Shown one piece after another: positions 34,367 through 43,748 of a DNA stretch of 64,000 nucleotides (positions within the stretch are counted from its first letter, which is position 1; each line of letters starts with the position of its first letter). Origin of the DNA: Alphaproteobacteria bacterium (GTDB lineage: Bacteria > Pseudomonadota > Alphaproteobacteria > CAAGCB01 > CAG-977); NCBI GenBank assembly GCA_017616015.1, contig JAFZYY010000006.1, forward strand, positions 62,001 to 126,000, written 5' to 3'. Position numbers and translations under genes: made by a program. The notes beneath the pieces are model-generated. The model was given only the letters and a program-made list of their open reading frames with translations. It had not been told where the DNA came from and searched no databases.

Positions 34367-35984
34367 GCTTTTAGCGGCATTTCTTTGCTTCGGCGTTATC
34401 GGAAACGCGACGGCGCAGGATAAAATTTATCTGGTTCCGCCCGTTCAGCTGTTGCCTTTAAAGAAAATGGAAACGAACGCGTACGGCATTATTGTTCCCG
34501 TAAAAACGGACATTTTGAATGAAAATGTATGGAAAAACGCGGCCTATCCCGTCACAACGGCAAAATTTTCGCAAATCGGCAATCAACTGCCGGCAAAAGC
34601 CGAAGAATTACGCCTGACGCTGTTAAAATTAACCGCCGATCCGCCTCAGGGCACGGCGGGACAAAGTTTCATCACTTTAAAATTACAAACTTTGTTCGAT
34701 CGGGGACAATTTGAAGACGCTCACCGTCTGCTGCAAAAAATTCCGGAAAAAACGCGGACAGACGTTCAAAATAAGATTCACGCGGATCTTTTACTGACAA
34801 ACGACCTGCAGGCCGCCTGTTTCCTAACGCAGAAAGAAAGTGACGATTCTTTCTGGCAAAATTTATCGGCTGTCTGCGCCGCTTTCAACCAGGAGGAAGA
34901 CAAAGCTTTTCTGGCTCTGGAGCTGTTAAAAGAGCAAGGTCTTTTAACCCCTTTTATTTCGCACGCCGTAGATCATTTTTTATATCATAAGCCTTTAAAA
35001 ACAAAGCCTGACGAAATCACCCCGCTGACAGCCGCCATCTGGCGCAGCAGCAAAAAAAGTTTGCTCGATTTAAAGGATCCTGACGGAAAAATCTGGTATA
35101 AAACGATGATTGTCCGCGATGAAACAATTCCCGTCGAAAAACGATTAGCGATTGCCGAAGAATTGGTGCAGCTCGGAATTATCGCCCCGTCAAAATTACG
35201 TACTTACTACCAGCAGGTTTCTTTTAAAAACCGCAAAAGCGGGACTTTTACCGCGGAAATACAGCGGGCGCAATACGTTCAGCAAGCCGCCGCGCTGAGC
35301 AGTCAGATGACGGACAACCTGAAAAAACAGGCCCTCATCAAAAAAGGATTGCGCTCTGCTAAAAAAGCGCGCGTTTCTTATGCTTTTTCAGCGGCGATCA
35401 AAGATATTCTGGAAACAATAACACCCGATCTCGACACGTTGGCGAAATCGGCGGATTTGATAGAAGCTTTTGCTTTGGCCGGATTGAAAGATCAGGTCTT
35501 TGACTGGCAGAAAAAAGCCGAAATTTTGTTCCCGGTTTCCGAAACGACGGCTTACGGCTGGTATTTCGGCGAATTGCTTCAGCCGGATAAAAACAAACGT
35601 TTTCTGATTTCTTCTTTAGAAAACATGATGGCCTATGCGGAAAAGCATCAAACCATAGACACGGCTTTTATTTCCGCGGTCGACAGATTGATGCTGACCT
35701 TTAAAGCGCTGGACATGATTCCCGCTGATGAATCCTGGCATTACACGTCTTTTCCCGAAAATTCGGACGAAGACGAATTCGTAAACCGGGAACAGCCTTT
35801 GTCTTTGGAAAACAAACCTGTCGGAGATATTGTTCTGGAAGCGTTGCGGGAACTGAACGGAACATATATCGGCCTGCTGAACGCTTTGGAGATTCTGCAG
35901 TCCGCCGGTTTACAACAGGAAGCCGTTTTATTGGCTTTACAGTCAATTGATTTGATTCTGCCGCCGGTTCAGACACATGAATAA
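34347..35984 (+). CDS. Exported helical repeat protein upstream of xerD
   Basis: 545 aa from the ATG at 34347 (MTSFRNKLLAAFLCFGVIGNATAQ, a clear signal peptide); the frame reaches 34293 but that start would bury the signal. After the signal the protein is mostly helical with TPR-like repeats (TLFDRGQFEDAHRLLQKIPE, VCAAFNQEEDKAFLALELLK). It occupies the position of a periplasmic protein commonly found beside xerD in alphaproteobacteria. Role unknown. It overlaps xerD by 8 nt. Confidence 0.8.
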   Translation: MTSFRNKLLAAFLCFGVIGNATAQDKIYLVPPVQLLPLKKMETNAYGIIVPVKTDILNENVWKNAAYPVTTAKFSQIGNQLPAKAEELRLTLLKLTADPPQGTAGQSFITLKLQTLFDRGQFEDAHRLLQKIPEKTRTDVQNKIHADLLLTNDLQAACFLTQKESDDSFWQNLSAVCAAFNQEEDKAFLALELLKEQGLLTPFISHAVDHFLYHKPLKTKPDEITPLTAAIWRSSKKSLLDLKDPDGKIWYKTMIVRDETIPVEKRLAIAEELVQLGIIAPSKLRTYYQQVSFKNRKSGTFTAEIQRAQYVQQAAALSSQMTDNLKKQALIKKGLRSAKKARVSYAFSAAIKDILETITPDLDTLAKSADLIEAFALAGLKDQVFDWQKKAEILFPVSETTAYGWYFGELLQPDKNKRFLISSLENMMAYAEKHQTIDTAFISAVDRLMLTFKALDMIPADESWHYTSFPENSDEDEFVNREQPLSLENKPVGDIVLEALRELNGTYIGLLNALEILQSAGLQQEAVLLALQSIDLILPPVQTHE

Positions 35985-36909
35985 AGAGCTGATCGACGCT
36001 TTTACGGAAACAATAACGGCGGAACGGGGCTCGGCCGCCAACACGGTTGCAGCCTACACTCGGGATTTGGAAGATTTCAGCGCGTTTTTGGATTCCCGCC
36101 GCCGGACTTTTGAAAACGCGGAAAGACAGGATTTGCGCGCGTATATGGTTGCCACCGCGCAAAAAGGCATGGCCGAAAAAACGCAAGCTCGAAGACTGTC
36201 CGCTCTGCGCGAATTTTATAAATACCTCTATACCGAAAAAATCCGCGAAGACAATCCGACGGAAGCCTTGGATTCCCCCAGACTGAAACGCGCCCTGCCC
36301 AAATACCTGTCCGAAGAAGAAATCAACGGACTCTTCGACGCGATCGATTCCATGAAAAACAAAAGTCACGCCGTTCGTATGCGCGCTTTGTTGGAAATTT
36401 TATACGCTTCCGGCCTGCGCGTTTCCGAACTGGTCACTTTGCCGGCCAACGTTGCCAATATCAAAGAGAATTTTTTGATTGTCCGGGGCAAAGGATCCAA
36501 AGACAGAATGGTTCCCCTGACAGATGTGGCGAAAAAAGCTCTGCGCGATTGGATTCCCGAACGGGAAAAGGCCCTGCCCAAAGGACGCGCCTCCCGTTGG
36601 CTTTTCCCGTCTTCAGGCAAAAGCGGCCACCTGACCCGCGAAAGCTTTTTTCTGGAATTAAAGAGTCTGGCTTTGGCAGCCGGCATTCCCGCCGAACGCG
36701 TTTCCCCGCATGTTATTCGTCATTCTTTTGCCAGTCATCTGGTTGCCCATGACGCTGATCTGCGCACCGTGCAGCAAATGCTGGGACATTCGGATATTGC
36801 CACCACGCAAATTTATACGCATATTCTGGATAATCGCCTGAAAAGCTCCGTTGAAAAAAGCCACCCGCTGGCTGATCCGAATTTTTTTCAGAATTTCTTA
36901 AAAAAATGA
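35977..36909 (+). CDS. xerD: XerD tyrosine recombinase
   Basis: 310 aa with an N-terminal SAM-like DNA-binding domain and a catalytic domain carrying Arg in ASGLRVSELV, Lys in RGKGSKDRM, HVIRHSFASHL (His-x-x-Arg), and GHSDIATTQIYTHI (His and nucleophile Tyr). With XerC it resolves chromosome dimers at dif. Its place in a housekeeping run argues for XerD rather than a phage integrase. Confidence 0.93.
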   Translation: MNKELIDAFTETITAERGSAANTVAAYTRDLEDFSAFLDSRRRTFENAERQDLRAYMVATAQKGMAEKTQARRLSALREFYKYLYTEKIREDNPTEALDSPRLKRALPKYLSEEEINGLFDAIDSMKNKSHAVRMRALLEILYASGLRVSELVTLPANVANIKENFLIVRGKGSKDRMVPLTDVAKKALRDWIPEREKALPKGRASRWLFPSSGKSGHLTRESFFLELKSLALAAGIPAERVSPHVIRHSFASHLVAHDADLRTVQQMLGHSDIATTQIYTHILDNRLKSSVEKSHPLADPNFFQNFLKK

Positions 36910-36945
36910 AGACGAAAGAGCTTCTTGCCGTTATAATCCCGCTTT

Positions 36946-38118
36946 ATGAAAATAGTTACTCAATACATCTTGAAACAAATGCTGTTCGGGTTCTTTCTGA
37001 TCACTGCCGGACTGCTGATGATTGTGTGGCTGTCTCAATCGCTACGACTGTTTGATATTCTTTTAAATTCAAAGGTCTCCGTCTGGCTGTTCATTCAGCT
37101 GACAATGATGCTGATCCCGGGGTATCTGGCAATCATTTCGCCGATCGCTTTGTTTGCGGTTGCCTTGTTCACCTATAACCGGCTGATCACGGATCGCGAA
37201 CTGATTATCCTGCGCGCCGCCGGCATGAGTCCGCTGGAACTGGCCAAGCCCGTTATGGCAATCGGGTTTCTTTTTACGATACTGGGTTTTTACATTTCTT
37301 TGGTTCTGGTACCGAATGCCGTCGCCAATTTCCGCGAACTGCGCTGGAAAATTCAGCATGACGTTTCGCATTTGCTGATTCAGGAAGGCGAATTCAACGA
37401 TATTGCGAACGGTATCACCGTCTATATTCGCAGCAAAAACAAAAACGGTTCTTTGGAAGGCATTATTCTGCACGACCAGCATTCGCCCGCCAGCCAGGTA
37501 ACTCTGTTGGCGGAAAAAGGAAGCATTATTTATCGCGACGGCATTCCTCATATTTCGATGCAGAACGGATCCAGACAGGAGGTTTCGAATAAAACCGGCC
37601 GGTTTTCCATTCTTTATTTCGATCACTACAATACGGATTTCGTTTCCAATCGGGAAAAAGCCGCAAGCCGTTTCAAAAACCCCGGAGAACGCAGTCTGAA
37701 AGAATTGTTTTTCACGCCGCAGAACGTTTTGCCGAATTTGAAAACATTTCACAGATTCCGGCTGGAAGGTTTCAAGCGCCTGTCTTTGCCTTTCTTCAAC
37801 CTGTCCTTCATGATGATTGCCGCCGCGGGTCTTTTGACGGGAACATTCAACAGACGCGGTCACAACAAACGCATCATCATCACCATTTTGATCATGGCCG
37901 GCGTTCAAATTCTTGAACTCGGCACGGAAAACCTGTGCCTGCGCAACCTGTATTTCATTCCTTTGCTGTACGTGCTGTCCATTTCTCCGGCTTTTATTTG
38001 TTTATATGTTCTGAAACATTCCGGCTCATTTCAATTCACGGGCATTAAAACATTCCTGAGTAAATGTCGCTCCTTTATCCGCCGGCCGATCAAAAAAAGG
38101 AGTGCCGCCGGAGCATGA
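36946..38118 (+). CDS. lptF: LptF, LPS export ABC permease
   Basis: 390 aa. Six membrane helices in two sets of three flank a periplasmic beta-jellyroll (about residues 130-270); the cytoplasmic coupling region ITDRELIILRAAGMSPLELA is typical of LptF. With LptG and LptB it extracts LPS from the inner membrane. Its stop overlaps the lptD start (ATGA); lptG, usually between the two, is absent here. Confidence 0.9.
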   Translation: MKIVTQYILKQMLFGFFLITAGLLMIVWLSQSLRLFDILLNSKVSVWLFIQLTMMLIPGYLAIISPIALFAVALFTYNRLITDRELIILRAAGMSPLELAKPVMAIGFLFTILGFYISLVLVPNAVANFRELRWKIQHDVSHLLIQEGEFNDIANGITVYIRSKNKNGSLEGIILHDQHSPASQVTLLAEKGSIIYRDGIPHISMQNGSRQEVSNKTGRFSILYFDHYNTDFVSNREKAASRFKNPGERSLKELFFTPQNVLPNLKTFHRFRLEGFKRLSLPFFNLSFMMIAAAGLLTGTFNRRGHNKRIIITILIMAGVQILELGTENLCLRNLYFIPLLYVLSISPAFICLYVLKHSGSFQFTGIKTFLSKCRSFIRRPIKKRSAAGA

Positions 38119-40223
38119 CTTTTTTCAAGTGGATTTTTATTCTTTTCCTGTTAGCGACCAAAACGGCTGCCGCTTTGGATAAGGAAGCTCCCGTTGATTT
38201 TTCCGCTGACGAGCTGACATACGACCGCGAAACGAATCTGATTATCGCGCGCGGAAACGTCACCTTTAAGCAGGAAAATTCGTCCCTGCGCGCCGACCAT
38301 ATCAACTACGACACGGTCGACGGCGTTGTTATCGCTTCCGGCAACGTGGAAATTTACACGCCCGACGGCGGATTGATGCAAGGCAATTACGCCAGACTGT
38401 CCGGCGATTTGAAAGAAGGGATAATCCGGAAAATAAAATACACTTTGGCGGATAAATCCGTTTTAACCGCTCAAAAAGCGGAGCATTTCCAAGGGAATTT
38501 CACCGAGTTCGAAGACATCGCTTATTCTTCCTGCGATTTCTGCGAAGACGGATCCCGTTTCTGGGAAGTCAAGGCGCAAAAATTGGTTCATGACAAAGAA
38601 GCTCGGGACATGTCGGCTTATAACGCCACCATGACGATTGAAGACGTGCCGGTCATGTATTTTCCCTATTTCTCTTATCCCGATCCGACCGTTAAAAGGC
38701 GCTCCGGTTTTTTGATTCCGAACATAAAATCCAACCGCGCGATGGGGCTTGGCGTCACGGTTCCGTATTATTGGGAAATTTCACCGTATACAGATTTTTT
38801 ATTTTCGCCGCTGATCGCGACGAAGGGCATTTTATGGGGCGGTACTCTGCGCAAAAACTTTTCGCAGGGAAAAGCGGAAATAAGCGGATCGTATATCCGC
38901 CAGGACGGTGAAAACAGGTACAACATTGTCGGCGGCGCCGATTGGCATATCTCTGACATTTGGCGTGCTCATCTGAATATAGACAAGGCTTCGGACGCCA
39001 CCTATCTGCGCCGTTACGATTTGCGCAGCAGCGACGTCAACTCGCCGTGGCTGAAGTCGGACGCCGCAGTGGAAGCGTTAACTTCAGACACGTATTTTAC
39101 TTTTGGCGGTTTTCATTATCAAAATATGCGCGCCTACATCAACGACGATACTATTCCCGAAGCCGCTCCTTTGGCGCAATTCGTTTATACGACTGATCCA
39201 TCGGAAAACGGAGGATACTGGACTTTCGGCGCTTCAACCGCGACTTTAACCCGCAAACAGGGGGACGACAGCAGCCGTCTTTCATTGGAAACGGATTGGA
39301 CTTTGCCCGGCATTACCGATTGGGGAGCCGTATATAACTTTAACGCTTCCGCTTTAGTCAACGGTTATCACATTACCGATTATTGGATAGCGAACGAAAA
39401 CAGGCTTTATTCCGGGAACGTCTCTTCTTTCAATCCGCAAACGGCCTTAACGATCAGTTATCCCTTCGTCAATGTCGGGGAAAAATACAATCAGATTCTG
39501 GAACCGATCGTGATGGGCATTTTGGCGCCCAATTCAAAAAATTCTTCTAAAATCCCGAACGAAGACAGTAACGATTTGGATTTTGACGATACCAACCTGT
39601 TTTCGGAAAAACGTTTTGTCGGCTTCGATCGATTCGAACCGGGCTCCCGCATCAACTACGGATTAAAATGGAGCGCATACGGGCAGAAAAACGGCTATGT
39701 TTCCGCTTTAATTGGGCAGAGTTACAGATTCACGCATTCCGATATTTTTCCCGCGGATTCCGGTTTGGTCGATCAGGCTTCCGATATTGTCGGACGATTC
39801 AATATTCAGCCGAACGAATTTATCAGCTTAAGCTATGCCTTCCGCATGAACAGAAAAACAACGAACATCAACCGCAGCAATTTGTCCGTATCCGTCGGAA
39901 ACGCCCTGTTGCGCGTGTCCGCCAGCTACATCAATCTGAAAAGTTCCGTTTCAGAATACTCCGCTTATAACAACCGTGAGGAAATCAATTATACCTTAAC
40001 GTCGCACTTGACGCGTTATTTAAAAATTTCCTTTAATCAACGCATCAATCTGTCCAAAGGAGGCAGCGTTTTGGAAACGGGGGGCTCCCTGCGCTATGAA
40101 GACGAATGTTTCGCGTTGGAAACAGGACTGAAAAAAGACTACACCGCCGACCGCGATTATGAAAACGGCATCACGTTCAAACTAGGTGTGGAATTCAAAC
40201 CGTTCGGCATATTCAAGATGTAA
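38115..40223 (+). CDS. lptD: LptD, LPS assembly outer-membrane protein
   Basis: 702 aa from the ATG at 38115 (signal peptide FFKWIFILFLLATKTAAA), coupled to lptF by ATGA. An N-terminal OstA/LptA-like jellyroll (about 25-140, FSADELTYDRETNLIIARGN, VEIYTPDGG) is followed by a large beta-barrel with alternating aromatic/polar strands. Only two Cys lie near residue 150 (SSCDFCEDGS), so its disulfide pattern differs from the E. coli four-Cys arrangement. It inserts LPS in the outer leaflet with LptE. Confidence 0.93.
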   Translation: MTFFKWIFILFLLATKTAAALDKEAPVDFSADELTYDRETNLIIARGNVTFKQENSSLRADHINYDTVDGVVIASGNVEIYTPDGGLMQGNYARLSGDLKEGIIRKIKYTLADKSVLTAQKAEHFQGNFTEFEDIAYSSCDFCEDGSRFWEVKAQKLVHDKEARDMSAYNATMTIEDVPVMYFPYFSYPDPTVKRRSGFLIPNIKSNRAMGLGVTVPYYWEISPYTDFLFSPLIATKGILWGGTLRKNFSQGKAEISGSYIRQDGENRYNIVGGADWHISDIWRAHLNIDKASDATYLRRYDLRSSDVNSPWLKSDAAVEALTSDTYFTFGGFHYQNMRAYINDDTIPEAAPLAQFVYTTDPSENGGYWTFGASTATLTRKQGDDSSRLSLETDWTLPGITDWGAVYNFNASALVNGYHITDYWIANENRLYSGNVSSFNPQTALTISYPFVNVGEKYNQILEPIVMGILAPNSKNSSKIPNEDSNDLDFDDTNLFSEKRFVGFDRFEPGSRINYGLKWSAYGQKNGYVSALIGQSYRFTHSDIFPADSGLVDQASDIVGRFNIQPNEFISLSYAFRMNRKTTNINRSNLSVSVGNALLRVSASYINLKSSVSEYSAYNNREEINYTLTSHLTRYLKISFNQRINLSKGGSVLETGGSLRYEDECFALETGLKKDYTADRDYENGITFKLGVEFKPFGIFKM

Positions 40224-40233
40224 AGGACATAAA

Positions 40234-41451
40234 ATGCGTTTATTTCCGGTAGCCCTTTTTGTTTTCAGTTTACTTTGCTTCAATGCGCACGCGCAGACGA
40301 AAATTCTGGCTCAGGTCAACGACGATATTATTTCCGAACTGGATTTTCAGCAGAGATTGGCCTTCATTCGCCTGACGGGACAGGCAGATACCCAACGCAA
40401 AGATGTTCGGGAACAGATTTTAAAGCAGCTGATCGATGAAAAACTGAAAATGCAGGAAGCGCATGAAGCCGGCATAGAAATCAGTGATTCGGAAGTGTTG
40501 AACGCCGTTAAAATCACGTTACAGCAAAACGGAATGAATTATGAAACCGTTACAAAAGAACTGAAAAAAAACGGACTGCCGCTTTCCGTTATCGAAGACC
40601 AGATTAAAGCCGATCTGATGTATGTGCGCGCCATTAAAAAGAACGCCGGTTCGCGCGCGGATATTTCCGATCGGGAAATCAGCGAAAAAATGGAAGAAAT
40701 CAAAGAGCAATTCGGCCAGAAACAATACCTTGTTTCCGAAATTCTGCTGCCCGTGCCCGATCCGGAACAAGACGCGGAAGTATACGGACAAGCGATGAAT
40801 TTAATTATGCAAATGCGGGACGGAGCGGAATTTGAAAAAATAGCCGCCGAATACTCCAAAGCGCCCAGCGCCAAAAAAGGCGGCATGGTCGGCTGGATCG
40901 GGGAAAAAGCTTTATCCGAAGAAATAAAAGAAGAATTTTCCGTTCTTCCTCCCGGTCAGCTGAGCACTCCGGTCAAAACGGAAGCGGGATACAAAATTTT
41001 TGTCCTGCATGCGGTACGCGATCCGGAAAACTTAAACCAAGCACAGGAAATCGTGCATTTAATTCAGCTGTTCGTGCCGGATTCTTTTACGGAAAAACAG
41101 AAAAAGGCCGTTTTACGCGATTTGAATATGACAAAAGGATCCTGCGATCAATTCAAAGCCGTTTCCGAACAGTTGAAAACCTCCTCCCGTATTGACTTAG
41201 GCAAACTGCCTCTTGATAAACTGCCAAATCAAATCCGATCCGTCATCAATCGAACGGCTCTGCTGGAACCCAGCCTGCCTTTGCCGATCGAGGAGGGCAG
41301 CCTGATTTTTATGACGTGTTCCAGAGAAAATACGTCCTTTTTGCCTGACAAAGAAGAAATAAAAATGCAGTTGGAAGGCGGAAAATTAGAAGCTTTGGCA
41401 CAACGCCGGCTCAGAGAACTGCGCCGTTCCGCCGTCACGGAGATCCGATAA
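40234..41451 (+). CDS. surA: SurA, periplasmic chaperone/PPIase
   Basis: 405 aa from the ATG at 40234, 10 nt after the lptD stop, giving a signal peptide (RLFPVALFVFSLLCFNAHAQ). SurA N-domain (ILAQVNDDIISELDFQQRLA) and one parvulin domain (about 150-260; VSEILLPVPDPEQ, KKGGMVGWIGEKAL, KTEAGYKIFVL). It delivers outer-membrane proteins such as LptD to BAM. Next to rsmA by a 1-nt overlap. Confidence 0.93.
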   Translation: MRLFPVALFVFSLLCFNAHAQTKILAQVNDDIISELDFQQRLAFIRLTGQADTQRKDVREQILKQLIDEKLKMQEAHEAGIEISDSEVLNAVKITLQQNGMNYETVTKELKKNGLPLSVIEDQIKADLMYVRAIKKNAGSRADISDREISEKMEEIKEQFGQKQYLVSEILLPVPDPEQDAEVYGQAMNLIMQMRDGAEFEKIAAEYSKAPSAKKGGMVGWIGEKALSEEIKEEFSVLPPGQLSTPVKTEAGYKIFVLHAVRDPENLNQAQEIVHLIQLFVPDSFTEKQKKAVLRDLNMTKGSCDQFKAVSEQLKTSSRIDLGKLPLDKLPNQIRSVINRTALLEPSLPLPIEEGSLIFMTCSRENTSFLPDKEEIKMQLEGGKLEALAQRRLRELRRSAVTEIR

Positions 41452-42287
41452 TGACCGCCGCTTTGCCGCCATTAAAAGAGGTCATCGCCCGTTACGGTCT
41501 GTCCGCCAAAAAATCTTTAGGACAAAACTTTATTCTGGACACCAATCTGCTGGATAAAATCGTCCGAAGCGCCAAACAACGCGATCCGGAAGCTTTTAAA
41601 ACGGGAACGGTGATTGAAGTCGGCCCCGGTCCCGGCGGTGTGACGCGCGCCATTCTGGAGAACGGCGCAAAACACCTGACCGCTATCGAAAAAGACGAAC
41701 GGTGTCTGGGAGCGCTGCAGGATATTCAAACCGCGTATCCCGACCGCCTGACCGTTTTAAACGAAGACGCGCTGACAGTTTCCGCCGACCGATTGGGGAA
41801 AACGCCCCGAGCCATTATTGCCAACCTACCCTATAATGTCGGCACTTTATTGCTGACAGGGTGGCTGAAGAAAATAAACAACTTTTCCTCTTTGACGTTG
41901 ATGTTTCAGAAAGAGGTCGCCGAGCGTCTGACGGCTTGTCCTAAAACGCCGGCTTACGGGCGCCTGTCCATTCTGACGCAGTGGCTGTGTGAAACGGAAA
42001 TTTTATTTACCGTTCCGCCGTCCTGCTTTGTCCCGCCGCCGAAAGTGACCTCCGCCGTCGTGTTTTTAAAGCCGCGTGCCGAACCTTTGGCTCCGGCGCG
42101 TATAGACTTATTGGAAAAAGTAACGGCCGCCGCTTTCAATCAGCGCCGAAAAATGTTACGCTCTTCTTTAAAATCAATCGGAAATTCCGAAGAATTGTGC
42201 GCCGCCGCAAACGTTAATCCGACCGTGCGCGCCGAAGAAATCGGAATAGAAGCTTTTTGCGCCATGGCGCGTTTTTTGGAGAAATGA
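41451..42287 (+). CDS. rsmA: RsmA, 16S rRNA m6,2A1518/1519 dimethyltransferase
   Basis: 278 aa. KKSLGQNFILDTNLLDKIV, SAM-binding VIEVGPGPGGVTRAIL and catalytic NLPYNVGT are diagnostic of KsgA/RsmA. It dimethylates two adenines in helix 45 of 16S rRNA late in 30S assembly. Starts on the last base of the surA stop codon. pdxA, which usually separates surA from rsmA, is missing. Confidence 0.97.
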   Translation: MTAALPPLKEVIARYGLSAKKSLGQNFILDTNLLDKIVRSAKQRDPEAFKTGTVIEVGPGPGGVTRAILENGAKHLTAIEKDERCLGALQDIQTAYPDRLTVLNEDALTVSADRLGKTPRAIIANLPYNVGTLLLTGWLKKINNFSSLTLMFQKEVAERLTACPKTPAYGRLSILTQWLCETEILFTVPPSCFVPPPKVTSAVVFLKPRAEPLAPARIDLLEKVTAAAFNQRRKMLRSSLKSIGNSEELCAAANVNPTVRAEEIGIEAFCAMARFLEK

Positions 42288-42289
42288 CC

Positions 42290-42610
42290 ATGTCTGTTAT
42301 TGCCGCTTTTCTGAATGCTTTGATCGTCCCTGTCGCTTTAATTCTGCATTATTACGGGATCGTTATCATTGCCGCCGTTATCTTGTCGTGGCTGGAAGCC
42401 TTCCATGTTCTGAACACGTACAATCGCTTTGTCGCCGCCGTTTGCACGACGATTCACAGACTGACGGATCCTTATTTTAATTTTTTCCGCAAAATCATTC
42501 CTCCGAGCGGGAATATTGATTTTTCGCCTTTAATCGGTCTTTTCGCTTTGTACTTTCTGCAAAGCTTCATTCCGAAAGTTTTGGCAATCATGGCGAATGC
42601 GGTGTCCTGA
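42290..42610 (+). CDS. yggT: YggT family membrane protein
   Basis: 106 aa from the ATG at 42290, which sits 8 nt after GGAG; ATG at 42284 is too close to it. Two to three membrane helices and the family motif RLTDPYFNFFRKIIPPSGNIDFSPL (central part) are seen. YggT proteins are linked to osmotic stress and cell-division/pole functions; role not fixed. It is coupled to yggU by TGATG. Confidence 0.9.
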   Translation: MSVIAAFLNALIVPVALILHYYGIVIIAAVILSWLEAFHVLNTYNRFVAAVCTTIHRLTDPYFNFFRKIIPPSGNIDFSPLIGLFALYFLQSFIPKVLAIMANAVS

Positions 42611-42912
42611 TGTTTTATCAAAAAACCTCTGACGGCTTAAAAGTCTTCGTCCGCCTGTCGCCTAAAGCCAAACGCGAAGGATTGGAAGGGATCCATACAG
42701 ATCCCGACGGAACGGAACGACTAAAGATTGCCGTTTCCGCGCCGCCCGTCGACGGCAAAGCCAATGAAGCTTTGATTAAATGGCTGTCAAAGTATTTGCA
42801 TATCGCGAAAAGCGCCGTTACGCTGATCAGCGGTTTGACAGACCGTTCAAAAACAGTGATGATTGTTGGAGATTCCGACGAATTAATAAAAAAATTGGAG
42901 CTTTCAAAATGA
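42610..42912 (+). CDS. yggU: YggU/DUF167 family protein
   Basis: 100 aa. VFVRLSPKAKREGLEGI and VSAPPVDGKANEALIKWLS are the family signatures, with a basic ridge. Function unknown. It lies in the yggT-yggU-folD tail of the operon, coupled at both ends. Confidence 0.92.
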   Translation: MFYQKTSDGLKVFVRLSPKAKREGLEGIHTDPDGTERLKIAVSAPPVDGKANEALIKWLSKYLHIAKSAVTLISGLTDRSKTVMIVGDSDELIKKLELSK

Positions 42913-43748
42913 CTCTTTTGCTCAACGGGTTTGAATTGGCAAAGCAATGCCGCGCGGAATTGGCGGAAAAGATCAAGTCTCTTTCCCGCGCGCCGAAACT
43001 GGCCGTCATTTTAGTCGGAAACGATCCCGCCAGCGCCGTTTATGTCGGCAATAAAGAAAAAGCTGCAAAAGAAGTCGGCATTGAATCCGTCGCGTACCGT
43101 TTTGAAGAAATCTCTCAATCCGAACTGCTGGCTTTAATCGCGCGATTAAACGCGGATAACGGCGTAGACGGCATATTGGTTCAACTGCCTTTGCCCCGCG
43201 ACTTAAACGAAAAAGAAATCCTGCAGGCGATCGATCCCGCTAAAGACGTCGACGGTTTCCACCCGCTGAATCTGGGAAAGCTTCTGATCGGCGAACCGGC
43301 TCCCGTTGCCTGCACGCCGAAAGGCTGCATGAAATTGATTCATCTGGCCAAACAGGATTTAACCGGACTGCGCGCCGTCGTCATCGGTCGCTCCGTCATT
43401 GTCGGCAAACCGATGGCTCAGTTGCTTTTAAAAGAAAACTGCACGGTAACAATGGCTCATTCCAAAACGGAAAATCTGCCGGAACTTTGCCGGACGGCCG
43501 ATATTCTTGTCGCCGCAATCGGCAAGCCGAAAACCGTTAAAGCAGATTGGATTAAAAACGGCGCAATCGTCATTGACGTCGGCATCAACCGGCTGGAAAA
43601 CGGAAAATTATGCGGCGATGTCGACTTTGACGCCTGCTTTGACAAATGCGCGGCCATCACGCCCGTTCCCAAAGGCGTCGGCCCCATGACTATCGCCATG
43701 CTGTTGGAAAACACGGTTGAAGCTTTGGAAAGGAAGATTTCCCTTTAA
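42909..43748 (+). CDS. folD: FolD, methylene-THF dehydrogenase/cyclohydrolase
   Basis: 279 aa from the ATG at 42909 (ATGA overlap with yggU). Catalytic Lys lies in VYVGNKEKAAKE, with GILVQLPLP, the NADP loop VIGRSVIVGKPMAQLLL and the C-terminal GVGPMTIAML. It interconverts 5,10-methylene-, methenyl- and formyl-THF. Its 3' end overlaps the convergent MATE gene by 4 nt through a TTAA shared stop. Confidence 0.97.
   Translation: MTLLLNGFELAKQCRAELAEKIKSLSRAPKLAVILVGNDPASAVYVGNKEKAAKEVGIESVAYRFEEISQSELLALIARLNADNGVDGILVQLPLPRDLNEKEILQAIDPAKDVDGFHPLNLGKLLIGEPAPVACTPKGCMKLIHLAKQDLTGLRAVVIGRSVIVGKPMAQLLLKENCTVTMAHSKTENLPELCRTADILVAAIGKPKTVKADWIKNGAIVIDVGINRLENGKLCGDVDFDACFDKCAAITPVPKGVGPMTIAMLLENTVEALERKISL

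Noticed and set aside
35977-36909. Phage or island integrase
   Set aside because: A tyrosine recombinase, but its length, N-domain and housekeeping operon position fit XerD; the scarred tRNA is 8 kb away with no link.
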